Shown here: one piece after another, positions 1-12,511 of the stretch
Layout of the letters: each line of letters begins with the position of its first letter
How positions within the stretch are numbered: the first letter of the stretch is position 1
Source of the DNA: Micromonospora rosaria
GTDB lineage: Bacteria > Actinomycetota > Actinomycetes > Mycobacteriales > Micromonosporaceae
Direction: 5' to 3'
Assembly: GCF_001567585.1 (NCBI RefSeq)
Contig: NZ_LRQV01000024.1
Location: forward strand, 1 to 63,525
DNA: 63,525 bases
The notes under the pieces: model-generated
Told to the model about the DNA's origin: nothing
Database searches by the model: none
Seen by the model: only the letters and a program-made list of their open reading frames with translations
Made by a program: the position numbers and the translations under genes

Positions 1-180
1 CTGCGCTCGGGCCCGTTCGCGCCCACCGGCGGCGCGGCGGGGCGGACCGTGGTGCTGCTCGACGACATCGTCACCACCGGGGTCACCCTGGCGGCGGTCA
101 GCCGCACCCTCGACGCCGCCGGTCTCGCCCCGGCCACGGTGGCGGTGCTCGCGGCGACCCGGAAAAGACACCGTTCGTGA
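1..180 (+). CDS. ComF-family phosphoribosyltransferase, C-terminal end (partial)
   Basis: The reading frame is open from the window edge to TGA at 178-180, giving the last 59 residues of a protein whose start lies outside. It contains the phosphoribosyl-pyrophosphate binding loop VVLLDDIVTTGVTL, typical of type I phosphoribosyltransferases, followed by a short basic tail. ComF-like proteins have this motif at their C-terminus, and in actinobacteria a comF-like gene commonly lies just before hpf and secA, as here. In naturally competent bacteria ComF helps DNA uptake; its role in actinobacteria is not settled. Family assignment is likely, function is not shown. Confidence 0.75.
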   Translation: MRSGPFAPTGGAAGRTVVLLDDIVTTGVTLAAVSRTLDAAGLAPATVAVLAATRKRHRS

Positions 181-431
181 CCGTCCGTGTTTCCTGTTTC
201 ACCCGAAGGTGTACGAGGTGTGAAAAGCATGGGGCGACACCGACAACTGGGGGTGACTGCCGCGGGAATCGGAGTTAGCGTTTGGTGGTCCAGGGTAGAG
301 GTGTCCACACCGCCCCTGGCGGTGGAAGGAGGCGTAGCCCGTATTCAACCGGTCGGCGCCCGAGCGGAGCGACTCCCGTGGGCGGGGCGACCGGATTCCG
401 GATCGAACGACCGTCCGTACGAGGAGGTCAC

Positions 432-1076
432 ATGGACATCGTTGTCAAGGGCCGTAACGTCGAAGTGCCGGACCACTACCGGGTGCACGTTGCCGAGAAG
501 CTCGCCAAGATCGAACGGTACGACCACAAGCTGATCCGCGTCGATGTCGAGCTGTTCCACGAGCGCAATCCCCGGCAGGCCGACCACTGCCAGCGGATCG
601 AGATCACCTGTGTCTCCCGGGGGCCGGTGATCCGCGCCGAGGCCTGCACCAACGACTTCTACAGCGCGCTGGACGCCGCCATCGCCAAGTTGGACACCCG
701 GCTGCGTCGGGCGGCCGACCGGCGGCGGGTCCACCGGGGCCGGCACGCCCCGCTCTCCGTCGCCGCCGCCACCGCGGGTCTGCCGGTGGCGGACTCCGAC
801 ACGCCGCTGAGCGCCGCGCTCGCCGCCCGCAACGGCTCGGCCACCGCGGTCGTCGAGCGCGAGGACGAGCCGGAGTACGAGTACGACGACCAGCCCTGGC
901 ACATCGCCCGGGAGAAGGTGCACCCGGCCGAACCGATGACCATCGACGACGCCCTGTTCCAGATGGAACTGGTCGGGCACGACTTCTATCTCTTCCAGGA
1001 CAAGGAGTCCGGCCGCCCGAGCGTCGTCTACCGGCGGCACGCCTACGACTACGGCATCATCTCGCTCGACACCTGA
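432..1076 (+). CDS. hpf: long-form ribosome hibernation promoting factor (HPF/YfiA family)
   Basis: This 214-residue protein has the two parts of a long HPF. Residues 1 to about 100 form the RaiA/YfiA-type domain (MDIVVKGRNVEVPDHYRVHV at the start, then basic residues that would contact 16S rRNA). A linker follows, and residues about 155-214 form the C-terminal dimerisation domain (EPMTIDDALFQMELVGHDFYLF and a YDYGIISL end). Long HPFs dimerise to pair two 70S ribosomes into inactive 100S particles in stationary phase or stress. The ATG at 432 has GAGGAGG 5 nt upstream; longer upstream reading frames lack family similarity. It lies between comF and secA, the usual actinobacterial order, and ends at a strong hairpin. 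Confidence 0.93.
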   Translation: MDIVVKGRNVEVPDHYRVHVAEKLAKIERYDHKLIRVDVELFHERNPRQADHCQRIEITCVSRGPVIRAEACTNDFYSALDAAIAKLDTRLRRAADRRRVHRGRHAPLSVAAATAGLPVADSDTPLSAALAARNGSATAVVEREDEPEYEYDDQPWHIAREKVHPAEPMTIDDALFQMELVGHDFYLFQDKESGRPSVVYRRHAYDYGIISLDT

Positions 1077-1086
1077 CCGGCCCGGC

Positions 1087-1129
1087 CCGGGACGTCGCGG
1101 GCCGACGCGGCGCCGCCGCGACGTCCCGG
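1087..1129. terminator. bidirectional hairpin between hpf and the GNAT gene
   Basis: A 14-bp perfect stem (CCGGGACGTCGCGG, 1087-1100, against 1116-1129) closes a 15-nt loop. It lies between two convergent genes, so it can end transcripts from both. No U-tract follows on either side, as is common in high-GC actinobacteria. Confidence 0.7.
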
Positions 1130-1144
1130 CCGGCCGAGGGCCGG

Positions 1145-2335
1145 TCACCCCGGCGGGTCGCCGGTCAGGTCCGTCGGGAGCAGGGCGAAGGTGAGATCGT
1201 CGAGGCGGGTGCCGGCCAGGCCGGGCAGCCGTCCGCGCAGCAGCGCCTCCCGGTGGAAGCCGACCCGGTGCAGCACCCGGTGCGACGCGGTGTTGTCGGG
1301 GACCGTCCCGGCGACCAGCCGGGCCGCCCCGACCGGGCCGAACGCCCAGCCGGCGAGGAGCCGGACCGCCCGGGTGGCCAGGCCCCGGCCCCGGAACCCG
1401 GGCGCCAGCGCGTACCCGATGCTGGCCTGGCCGGTGCCGGGCTCGGCGTAGACCAGTCCGCAACTGCCGGCGAACCGGCCGGTGCCGGCGTCGAGGATCG
1501 CCAGCCGGGCCGCCGTACCGGTCAGCCACTGGCTCTCCGCCAGCCGGCAACGCAGGGCGATCACGTGCCGTTCCGGTGGTACCGGCGGCGCCTGGTTCGC
1601 CACCACCTCCGGGCGGCTGTGCAGGGCGTACATCTCGTCGGCGTCGCCGGGGGCGAGCCGGCGCAGGGTGACCACGCCGTCGGTGAGCCGGCCGGCGGGC
1701 AGGTCGGGCAGGAGCCGGCGGACCGGCCCGTCCGGGTCACCGGCGAGCCGGACGAAGGCCAGCAGGTCCTGCCGCCCGCCGTCGGGCGTCGCGGCGGCGT
1801 CGCGGCGTACCCCCTCGGGTCGGAAGCCGGCGGCCAGCGCGACCCGCTGGCTGGCCGGGTCGTCGGCGACGGCGAGCAGCTCCAGGCGGGCCGTGCCGGT
1901 GGCGAAGGCGTGCCCGGCCAGCAGCCGGGTGGCCGTGGTGCCGACGCCCCGGCGGCGTGCCCCCGGCAGCACCCAGCACCCGATCTCGGCCTGCCGGCGC
2001 TGCGGCACCGGGTTGCCCAGCGCCACCCCGCCGAGCAGCCGGTCGGTGCCGCTGTCGGCGACGGCGTACGCGACCCCACCGGCGGCCCGCAGCCCCGGCA
2101 CGCCCTCGGCGACCCACCACCGGGCGCGCGCCTCGGTGTCCGGGGCGGGCAGGCCGGGCAGGAACCACCGGGCCAGCGGGTCGTCGCCGGCGGCGACCAG
2201 GTCGGCGACGTCGTCCGGCCGGAAGTCCCGCAGCCGCAGCCCGGCCCCCTCGACGACGGCGGCGGGGCCGCCGTCCCCGCCCCGCTGGCCGCCGGACGGG
2301 GTCGTCGGTGCGGCGTCGGCGGGTGGCGGGTTCAT
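1145..2335 (-). CDS. GNAT acetyltransferase with two GNAT domains (second of a pair)
   Basis: The 396-residue protein carries two acetyltransferase-like halves. The first (about residues 25-200) has an acetyl-CoA loop RRRGVG in motif A and the C-terminal pattern LAAGFRPEG. The second (about 215-385) has RGRGLA and LHRVGFHREA. Each half resembles RimJ/RimL-type N-acetyltransferases, which transfer acetyl from acetyl-CoA to an amino group; the substrate cannot be read from sequence. The ATG overlaps the TGA of the upstream gene (ATGA at 2332-2335), so the two are translationally coupled. A single two-domain chain of this length is about twice the size of an ordinary GNAT enzyme. The gene is convergent with hpf. 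Confidence 0.8.
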   Translation of the reverse strand: MNPPPADAAPTTPSGGQRGGDGGPAAVVEGAGLRLRDFRPDDVADLVAAGDDPLARWFLPGLPAPDTEARARWWVAEGVPGLRAAGGVAYAVADSGTDRLLGGVALGNPVPQRRQAEIGCWVLPGARRRGVGTTATRLLAGHAFATGTARLELLAVADDPASQRVALAAGFRPEGVRRDAAATPDGGRQDLLAFVRLAGDPDGPVRRLLPDLPAGRLTDGVVTLRRLAPGDADEMYALHSRPEVVANQAPPVPPERHVIALRCRLAESQWLTGTAARLAILDAGTGRFAGSCGLVYAEPGTGQASIGYALAPGFRGRGLATRAVRLLAGWAFGPVGAARLVAGTVPDNTASHRVLHRVGFHREALLRGRLPGLAGTRLDDLTFALLPTDLTGDPPG

Positions 2336-3495
2336 CCGAGGTCGCCGGGGAGCAACGCGGCCACCCAGCAGTCGACCCGCTGCCCCCGGTGGTCCAGCCT
2401 GCCCCGGGCGGTGCCCTCGGCGACGAAACCGGCCTTCTCGGCGGCCCGCCGGGAGGCGGTGTTGCCGGCCACCGCCCGCCACTCGACGCGGGCCAGCCCC
2501 AGGGTGGTGAACCCCCAGGTGGCCAGGGCGGTGAGCGCGGCGGGCAGGTACCCCCGGCCCCGGGCGTGCGGCGCGGTCATGAACCCCACGTCGGCCAGGA
2601 GCGGATCGGTCGGGTCCAGCCGGAGCTGGACCGAGCCGGCGTACGCGTCGTCCGGGTCGGCGGTGACGAAGTGCGCGCTGGCCCCGGCCGCCCACCCGGC
2701 CCGGGTCAGCCGCAGGAACGAGTCGGCGTCGGCGCGCTGGTACGGGTCGGGGACGGTGGTCCACCGGACGGTCTCGGGGTCCTGGCAGGTGGTCACCAGG
2801 GCGTCCAGGTCGCGGACCTCCATCGGGCGCAGCCGCAGCTCGACGGCGCCGACGGTGGCGAAGAGGGTGGGTTGCTCCCGGCCGAAGACGGCGGCCCGCC
2901 GGGCCGGCAGGGTGCCCGGCCCGGCCGGTCCGGGCGCGCCGGGGGCGGGTACCTCGCCGGGGAGCAGCGAGCCGATCCACCCGTCGCCGGTGCCCTCCGG
3001 GCGCGGGGCGGCCAGCCGGAGCCGCCCCTCGATCCGGAATCCGGCCCGGAGCGCGACCAGCCGGGAGGCGTGGTTGCCCACCTCGGCCTGCCAGATCAAC
3101 CGGCGCAGCTCCAGCGCCCCGAACGCCCACCGGGCCAGGGCCCGCAGGGCCCGGACGGCGACGCCCCGCCCCCGGGCCCAGGGGGCGGTCCAGTAGCCCA
3201 CCTCGCCGGAGCGCACGGTCTGATCGAGGGAGACCACCCCGCAGGAGCCGAGCAGGTCGCCGGTGGCCGCGTCGCAGACCGCGAACGGCGCGCCGCTGCC
3301 GTCGGCCCAGGTCGCCGGGGCCAGGGCGGTGACGAACCGGACCGCGTCCGCCCGCCGGTACGGCCGGGGCACGCCGGTCCAGCGCTGGACGTCCGGGTCC
3401 TGGCAGGCGCGGTGCACCGCGTCCGCGTCCGTCGCCCGCCAGGGGCGCAGCAGCAGACCGTCCTCGATGATCTCGGCAGCCTCCATCGGAGCCAT
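2332..3495 (-). CDS. GNAT acetyltransferase with two GNAT domains (first of a pair)
   Basis: The 387-residue product is another tandem GNAT protein. Residues about 5-165 contain ARGRGVA and LRAGFRIEG; residues about 205-380 contain ARGRGYL and AEKAGFVAEG. The two halves clearly resemble each other (for example CQDPDVQRWTGVPRPY against CQDPETVRWTTVPDPY), which shows an internal duplication. RimJ/RimL-like N-acetyltransferase activity is inferred from the fold motifs; the substrate is unknown. Translation could begin at 3495 or at the in-frame ATG at 3486; no strong ribosome site separates them. It is first in a two-gene operon transcribed away from secA, and its stop overlaps the next start. 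Confidence 0.8.
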   Translation of the reverse strand: MAPMEAAEIIEDGLLLRPWRATDADAVHRACQDPDVQRWTGVPRPYRRADAVRFVTALAPATWADGSGAPFAVCDAATGDLLGSCGVVSLDQTVRSGEVGYWTAPWARGRGVAVRALRALARWAFGALELRRLIWQAEVGNHASRLVALRAGFRIEGRLRLAAPRPEGTGDGWIGSLLPGEVPAPGAPGPAGPGTLPARRAAVFGREQPTLFATVGAVELRLRPMEVRDLDALVTTCQDPETVRWTTVPDPYQRADADSFLRLTRAGWAAGASAHFVTADPDDAYAGSVQLRLDPTDPLLADVGFMTAPHARGRGYLPAALTALATWGFTTLGLARVEWRAVAGNTASRRAAEKAGFVAEGTARGRLDHRGQRVDCWVAALLPGDLG

Positions 3496-3594
3496 CGTGC
3501 CGGACGTTCGCCCTGGGCGTAACCGGATAACCGGGTCCGCGCCCCGCGTCGACGTGAATTATGTCGGTTTCCGGCACCCGGAGGGCCGCCACCA

Positions 3595-3625
3595 GTGACC
3601 ATCACCCCCTCGGAGCGCCTACGAT
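3595..3625 (+). promoter_or_regulatory. candidate secA promoter
   Basis: A -10-like TACGAT at 3620-3625 lies 32 nt before the GTG of secA. A -35-like GTGACC at 3595-3600 stands 19 nt away, which is slightly long. The transcript would keep a short leader containing AGGGGAG, the secA ribosome binding site. Confidence 0.4.
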
Positions 3626-3656
3626 GGGTCGAGACTGTCTAGGGGAGCGTTGATCC

Positions 3657-6563
<2,907 letters not shown>

Positions 6564-6581
6564 GCCGGCGACGACCCGCTG

Positions 6582-6624
6582 ACGCCCCGGGGCACCCACC
6601 GACTCGGTGGGTGCCCCGGGGCGT
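6582..6624 (+). terminator. secA terminator
   Basis: A perfect 19-bp stem (ACGCCCCGGGGCACCCACC, 6582-6600, with its complement at 6606-6624) closes a GACTC loop and is followed by TTTG. It starts 19 nt after the secA stop and also faces the convergent Rv3235-like gene. Confidence 0.9.
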
Positions 6625-6654
6625 TTGTCGTGCGGGCGGGACGTCCGTCCGTCG

Positions 6655-7257
6655 TCAGAGCACCTGCAACGCGGTGCAGAGCCACCGGCCGCGCTGCTGC
6701 TCCAGGCGTAGCGCCATGGCCCAGCTCCGCCCGGCGGTGGTGCCGAGGACGGCGGCGACCTCGACGGCGGCCTCCTGCGGCTGACACACCCGGATCCGGC
6801 GCAGCCGCACGGCCGGCCGGGTCGACCGGCGGCGTACCGGACCGCAGCGGGCGGCGCCCCGGGCCAACTGCTCGGCCAGGTCGGCGGCCCGGCCCGGGGC
6901 GGCCAGGGGCCGCAACTGCCCCGGCGGGCGGTAGCCGTTGAGGATCTCCACGCACATGGTGACGAAGCGGTGCGCGGCGCGTCCGGCCTCCGGGTTGGTC
7001 GTGCCGCCGGCCCCGCCGGCCGGTGCGGCCGGCCCGCGCCCGCCCGGTCGGGTCGGGGTGGGCCGGGGCTCGTGGCGGCGGCCGGCGGGGCGCCCCGGCT
7101 CCCGGGGGAGGGTCGTGAAGAGGTCGAGCGCGAGCTGGGCGCTCGACGGGCGGGGCCACAGGTCCGTGGGGTCCTCGGTGAAGGGCGGGTCGAGCGGGGG
7201 GACGGGCCGTAACCGGACCGGGGGGCGCGTCGAGCCGGGGCGACGGATGTCGACCAT
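6655..7257 (-). CDS. Rv3235 family protein
   Basis: This 200-residue protein has a proline/arginine-rich, probably disordered N-terminal half and a conserved C-terminal half (about residues 95-200) containing RFVTMCVEILNGYRPPGQLRPL and ending GRWLCTALQVL. That C-terminal half is the signature of the actinobacterial Rv3235-type family, which is usually found beside secA; the biochemical function is unknown. I chose the ATG at 7257 because GAAGGG lies 6 nt upstream, although longer in-frame starts exist. It is convergent with secA. Confidence 0.75.
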   Translation of the reverse strand: MVDIRRPGSTRPPVRLRPVPPLDPPFTEDPTDLWPRPSSAQLALDLFTTLPREPGRPAGRRHEPRPTPTRPGGRGPAAPAGGAGGTTNPEAGRAAHRFVTMCVEILNGYRPPGQLRPLAAPGRAADLAEQLARGAARCGPVRRRSTRPAVRLRRIRVCQPQEAAVEVAAVLGTTAGRSWAMALRLEQQRGRWLCTALQVL

Positions 7258-7351
7258 CTCAAACCCTTCGTTTGCCTTCGTTTGCCTCCGATGAGTGTCC
7301 AGTGTCGAGGACATCGGTACTCGTCGTCAATGGCCGTCCGGGTCGGGGAGA

Positions 7352-7579
7352 CTACTCGGCGTCACGCTCGGTCAGCGGGTTGTCCCGTACCCAGGCGGCC
7401 GTCTCGGCGTACTTGAGCTGGATGTACTCCTCCAGGCGGGCCCGCTCGACCCGCCACTGACCACGGCCACCGATCTTGATCGCGGGCAGCTCCCCGCTGC
7501 GCACCATGTGGTACACCTGCGAATCCGACACGTTCAGCTCGGCGGCCACGTCGGAGAGCAGGAGGAACCTCGGCTCCAC
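7352..7579 (-). CDS. small helix-turn-helix DNA-binding protein (excisionase/BldC type)
   Basis: The 75-residue protein is almost entirely one winged-helix domain of the MerR/excisionase class: [39 protein letters not shown], then a C-terminal helix. Such stand-alone domains include BldC, a small developmental regulator in Streptomyces that binds DNA co-operatively; whether this protein is orthologous to BldC cannot be decided by eye, and the core motif differs from it. The GTG start has GGGAG 6 nt upstream. It is transcribed towards the Rv3235-like gene and away from the DUF6912-like gene. Confidence 0.8.
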   Translation of the reverse strand: MEPRFLLLSDVAAELNVSDSQVYHMVRSGELPAIKIGGRGQWRVERARLEEYIQLKYAETAAWVRDNPLTERDAE

Positions 7580-7789
7580 CAGAAACTCCCGGGGTTGGCG
7601 TACGTTTGGTTCAGTTTGCCACCGACCACTGACACCGACCCTCCGCTGTGCGGCCGGGAATCCGCAGGACACGTGCCCCGGAACGGCCGTCGGAGCCCCG
7701 CCGGGGTGTATGACGGTCTGGGCGTACGGCATGATCGGCGCTCGGGACCGGCGGCCCGCCGGCCCCAGGGAGACAGCGGGAGGCGACCG

Positions 7790-8299
7790 GTGGGTGACGA
7801 GCTGATCCGGGTGTACGTGCCGGCGACCGTGCCGATGCTGACGACGCTGCGCACCGAGGGGCTGGCCGCGACCGAGGCGCACGCGGTCACCCCGGCGCTG
7901 CGCGAGTGGTACGCCGAGGGCGACGAGGAGGAACTGGAGTACGTCGCCTTCACCCGGGCCGCCCAGGACGCGCTGCCGTTGCTGCACGACGACCCGACCG
8001 CGCCCCGCCGCCGGGTCGTCGTCTCGGTGGACCTGCCGGCGGGGGCCGTCGGCCGGGGCGACACCGAGCTGGGCTCCAGCGTCGTCCGGCTGACCGGGCC
8101 GGTCCCGGTGAGCGCGGTCGCCGCGCTGCACGTGGACGGGGCCGAGGCGGTCGCCGACGTCACCGCCGCCGCCGAGGTGGTCACCACGGCGCTGGCCGGC
8201 GACCCGGACGCCCAGTTCACCGTCGACGGCACCGAGGACCACGAGCTGGAGTGGTACGCCGTCAGCGAGCTGGATCTGCTGCTGCACGCGGCGACCTGA
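7790..8299 (+). CDS. conserved actinobacterial protein, DUF6912-like
   Basis: The product has 169 residues, beginning [17 protein letters not shown], with a [26 protein letters not shown] segment and a C-terminal [12 protein letters not shown] recognise this as the actinobacterial family I know as DUF6912 (moderately sure of the number). It is acidic and soluble, with no signal or membrane segment, and no catalytic motif is evident. The GTG at 7790 follows GGGAGGCGACC, a usable ribosome site. It is divergent from the small HTH gene. Confidence 0.7.
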   Translation: MGDELIRVYVPATVPMLTTLRTEGLAATEAHAVTPALREWYAEGDEEELEYVAFTRAAQDALPLLHDDPTAPRRRVVVSVDLPAGAVGRGDTELGSSVVRLTGPVPVSAVAALHVDGAEAVADVTAAAEVVTTALAGDPDAQFTVDGTEDHELEWYAVSELDLLLHAAT

Positions 8300-8360
8300 C
8301 CGGCCCCGCCACGCGCCCACCGGTCACGTCGGTCGGCGCGGTTCCGGTGGGGGGCTACGC

Positions 8361-9611
8361 CTAGCGGGCCGCCCTTCCGGGCCGGGCGAGGGCCTCCACC
8401 GGCTCGTCCTCGTCGGCCGGAGCCGGCCCCAGGGCCCGGCCGAAGGCGATCAGCGCGGCCAGCGCGCCGACGAAGAGTACCCAGATCCCGTTGTCGACGC
8501 GGGAGGTGCCGAGGGAGGTCTGTGCCACCGCGTCCGCCTCGCTCAGCGCGCTGGCCAGGTCGAGCAGGGACCGGCCGCCGATCCGGATGATCACCTCGGC
8601 GATCAGCAGGGACAGCCCGGGGCCCGCCCCGGCGACCAGGTACGCCGGCCAGCGCGGCGCCGGGGTCGCCGGGTTCCGGCGGCGGGCCCGCCGCAGCGAC
8701 CAGGTCAGGTAGCCGAACGCCAGCAGGCCGGCGAGGACCCCGGCGAGCAGCGACTCGGTCCGCGACACCCACTTGGCCGCGCTGACCAGCGCCTCCTGCC
8801 CGCCCTCGCCGCCGAAGGCGGCGAAGAGCGGGTCGCGGGCCCGGCTGAACGCGACCACGAAGATCAGTACGCCGAGCGTCGACATCACGACCGCGCCGGC
8901 CGCCGCCGTGTGGCGGACCCCGGCCACCGCACCGCCGATGGTGGCCGCGGCGGCGGCCGTACCGGCGATGACGTTGGTCGTCGCGGTGTCGCTGTAGGTC
9001 AGGTTGATCGCCACCGCCGTGCCGGCGCCGACCAGCAGGCCGGTCACGATCGCCGCGAGGAAGCGCGGGGTGGCCTGGTCGAAGCCCCGCCGGGCGAGCA
9101 GGTTCACCGCCGCGAGGGCGATCCCGGCCCCGGCGACCAGCGCCGCCGAGATGACACCGGGCAGCGCGAACGCCGAGAGGCTGATCGCGGTGATGCCGGC
9201 CTCGGCCGAGGTGATCGCGGCCCGGGTCGACCAGAGCATCGCGGCCAGCCAGCCGGCGGCCAGCACCGCGAGCACCGCCGCGCCCGGCGCCGGCACCGGG
9301 CTGCTCCCGGCCCCGGCGGCGTCGGTCGGGTCGCTCGCCCCGGCCGCCCCGGTGCCCCCGTCGGTGGTGGTGCCCCCGTCGGCGGGCTCTCCCTCGGGGG
9401 TGGTCTTCCCGCTCGCCGCCGGATCCGCGCCGGTGGCGGCCCCGTCGCTGGTCGTCGCGGTCCCGTCGCTCGGGACGGACTCCGCGCTCGGGACGGACCC
9501 CGCGCTCGGGACGGACTCCGCGCTCGTCCGGGTCGGGGCGCTCCCGTCCGCCGCCGACGGGCCGGCGGTCGCCTGGTCCGCGGTGGTGGCGCTGCCGGGA
9601 TCGTTGCTCAT
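8361..9611 (-). CDS. multi-pass membrane protein with low-complexity N-terminus
   Basis: The 416-residue protein begins with about 125 residues rich in Ser, Thr, Ala, Gly, Pro and acidic residues, including repeated SVPSAG/SVPSAE/SVPSDG units encoded by an 18-bp DNA repeat at about 9470-9535. About eight hydrophobic segments follow, from AVLAVLAAGWLAAMLWSTRA to GIWVLFVGALAALIAFGRAL, then a short acidic tail. It is an integral membrane protein with a long, probably disordered extension. I recognise no transporter signature. The ATG has GAAGGGGAG just upstream. It is divergent from pruA, with about 310 nt between. Confidence 0.7.
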   Translation of the reverse strand: MSNDPGSATTADQATAGPSAADGSAPTRTSAESVPSAGSVPSAESVPSDGTATTSDGAATGADPAASGKTTPEGEPADGGTTTDGGTGAAGASDPTDAAGAGSSPVPAPGAAVLAVLAAGWLAAMLWSTRAAITSAEAGITAISLSAFALPGVISAALVAGAGIALAAVNLLARRGFDQATPRFLAAIVTGLLVGAGTAVAINLTYSDTATTNVIAGTAAAAATIGGAVAGVRHTAAAGAVVMSTLGVLIFVVAFSRARDPLFAAFGGEGGQEALVSAAKWVSRTESLLAGVLAGLLAFGYLTWSLRRARRRNPATPAPRWPAYLVAGAGPGLSLLIAEVIIRIGGRSLLDLASALSEADAVAQTSLGTSRVDNGIWVLFVGALAALIAFGRALGPAPADEDEPVEALARPGRAAR

Positions 9612-9924
9612 CGTCTCCCCTTCGACGGGCGTCCCGGCCCCGGGCACGACTCCGGGTCCGGGCGGGTCACCGGCCACCCAGGGTACGCGCCCCGTCCCGA
9701 CCCCCGGTGCGGTGCCGGTCCGCCGGGCCGCCCGCCGCACGGGGCGTGGCGGGCGGCCGACGCCCGGTCCCGGAGCACCCGGCGGCCCCGGTACGCGTGA
9801 CAGAATCGCCGCAGGTCCTGCCGCCGCGACCGGTACCCCGTGCGCGGCGTCGGCGTCCGGCCACCCGGCCGGCCCGCCCGCAGGGCCGTTTTCGCCACCG
9901 CTGCCGAGACCATCAGGAGCCGTG

Positions 9925-11553
<1,629 letters not shown>

Positions 11554-11565
11554 ACCGGTCGACCG

Positions 11566-11601
11566 GCCCCCGGCGTCACCGGTCCGGGTGACGCCGGGGG
11601 C
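11566..11601 (+). terminator. pruA terminator
   Basis: A perfect 15-bp stem, GCCCCCGGCGTCACC (11566-11580) paired with 11587-11601, with a 6-nt loop, starts 12 nt after the pruA stop. No T-run follows. Confidence 0.8.
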
Positions 11602-11775
11602 GCCCGGCGGCCGGCTCCGGCCAGGACGGACGTGACCTGCCGGGGTCACCGGGTGTGATCTGGTGCACCCGACAGCGGAACTGTCCGCCGCCGACAGTGC
11701 ACATAGGAAGTCTCCACGAGTGGCGAAATAGTGAAATCCTGGACGCCGGGACGGCAAAGTGGCAGCGTAAGGGGC

Positions 11776-12291
11776 ATGGCGGAATCCGGAGTCAACCCCA
11801 CGGCGGCAGCTCTGCTCGGGCTGCTCCATGCGGGCCCCATGACAGGCGGCCAACTGATGGCCGCCGCCGAGCGCCGACTGGCGCCGTACTGGTCGATGAC
11901 GCGCAGTCAGGTCTACCGCGAATTGCCGGTGCTGGCGGAGCGGGGTTTCGTGCGCCTGGGCAAGCCCGGTCCCCGGATGAGCCAGCCGTACGCGATCACC
12001 GCCGCCGGAAAACGGACATTCTCCCGGTGGCTGGCCGAAAACCCCGGGAAGGACACCATCCGGAACCCGGTGGCGCTGCGGATCGCCTTCGCCGACCTGC
12101 ACTCGGCCAGCCAGCTCCGCAACCTCTACGCCACGGCCAACGAGTACCACACCGAGGCGCTGGCGGCGGTCCGGGAGCAGGTGAAGAACGCCAAGAAGGA
12201 AGGCGAGACGTACGACGCCAGCGCGCTGGAGTTCGCCGTCGCCTACCACAAGGCCGCCCTCTCCTGGCTGAAGAGCGCCCCGGTCAGCTGA
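11776..12291 (+). CDS. PadR-family transcriptional regulator
   Basis: The 171-residue protein has the PadR winged-helix pattern: ALLGLLHAGPMTGGQLMAAAERRL, then SQVYRELPVLAERGFV, then a wing ending YAITAAGKRTFSRWL, followed by an alpha-helical C-terminal dimerisation half. PadR proteins usually repress a detoxification or transport gene and release DNA on binding a small ligand; no obvious target lies beside it, so the regulon is unknown. ATG at 11776 is preceded by AAGGGG only 1 nt away, a poor spacing; an in-frame GTG at 11731 is an alternative. Confidence 0.85.
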   Translation: MAESGVNPTAAALLGLLHAGPMTGGQLMAAAERRLAPYWSMTRSQVYRELPVLAERGFVRLGKPGPRMSQPYAITAAGKRTFSRWLAENPGKDTIRNPVALRIAFADLHSASQLRNLYATANEYHTEALAAVREQVKNAKKEGETYDASALEFAVAYHKAALSWLKSAPVS

Positions 12292-12342
12292 CCCGACCGG
12301 ACCGCCGAGCAGCCCAACGCCCCCCGAACTGGGCTGATTGTG

Positions 12343-12492
12343 GCTCGGCCTGCGGGGCTCGCACGCTCACTCCTTGCCCGAGCAGGGTCACTTTTCGCTC
12401 GGGCCTGCGGGGCTGGCACGCTCACTCCTCGCCCGAGCTGGGCTGATTTTGGCTCGGCCTGCGGGGCTCGCAAGCTCACTCCTCGCCCGAGC
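12343..12492 (+). repeat. three tandem copies of a ~41-bp GC-rich repeat upstream of prfB
   Basis: Three near-identical units lie at 12343-12383, 12397-12438 and 12452-12492. Each begins GCTCGG and ends CCCGAGC, so each can close as a hairpin with GCTCGGGC/GCCCGAGC-type arms, and each carries a CCTGCGGGGCT core and a CTCACTCCT segment. The spacers (about 13 nt) also resemble each other. The last unit ends 2 nt before the prfB -10 box. I see no coding function here; the copies are probably members of a dispersed genomic repeat family. Confidence 0.85.
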
Positions 12493-12494
12493 AG

Positions 12495-12511
12495 TACGCT
12501 TGTCTGTCGTG
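12495..12511 (+). promoter_or_regulatory. prfB -10 box, leaderless start
   Basis: TACGCT (12495-12500) fits the TANNNT -10 consensus and is followed after 8 nt by the GTG start of prfB at 12509. With transcription starting 6-8 nt downstream the mRNA would have essentially no leader. No ribosome site is present, which agrees. Confidence 0.55.

Noticed and set aside
12338..12508. N-terminal extension of prfB through the repeat region
   Set aside because: The frame is open but encodes a low-complexity Leu/Ala/Arg stretch from the repeats; RF2 proteins start at the [10 protein letters not shown] position, and a -10 box sits inside the extension.
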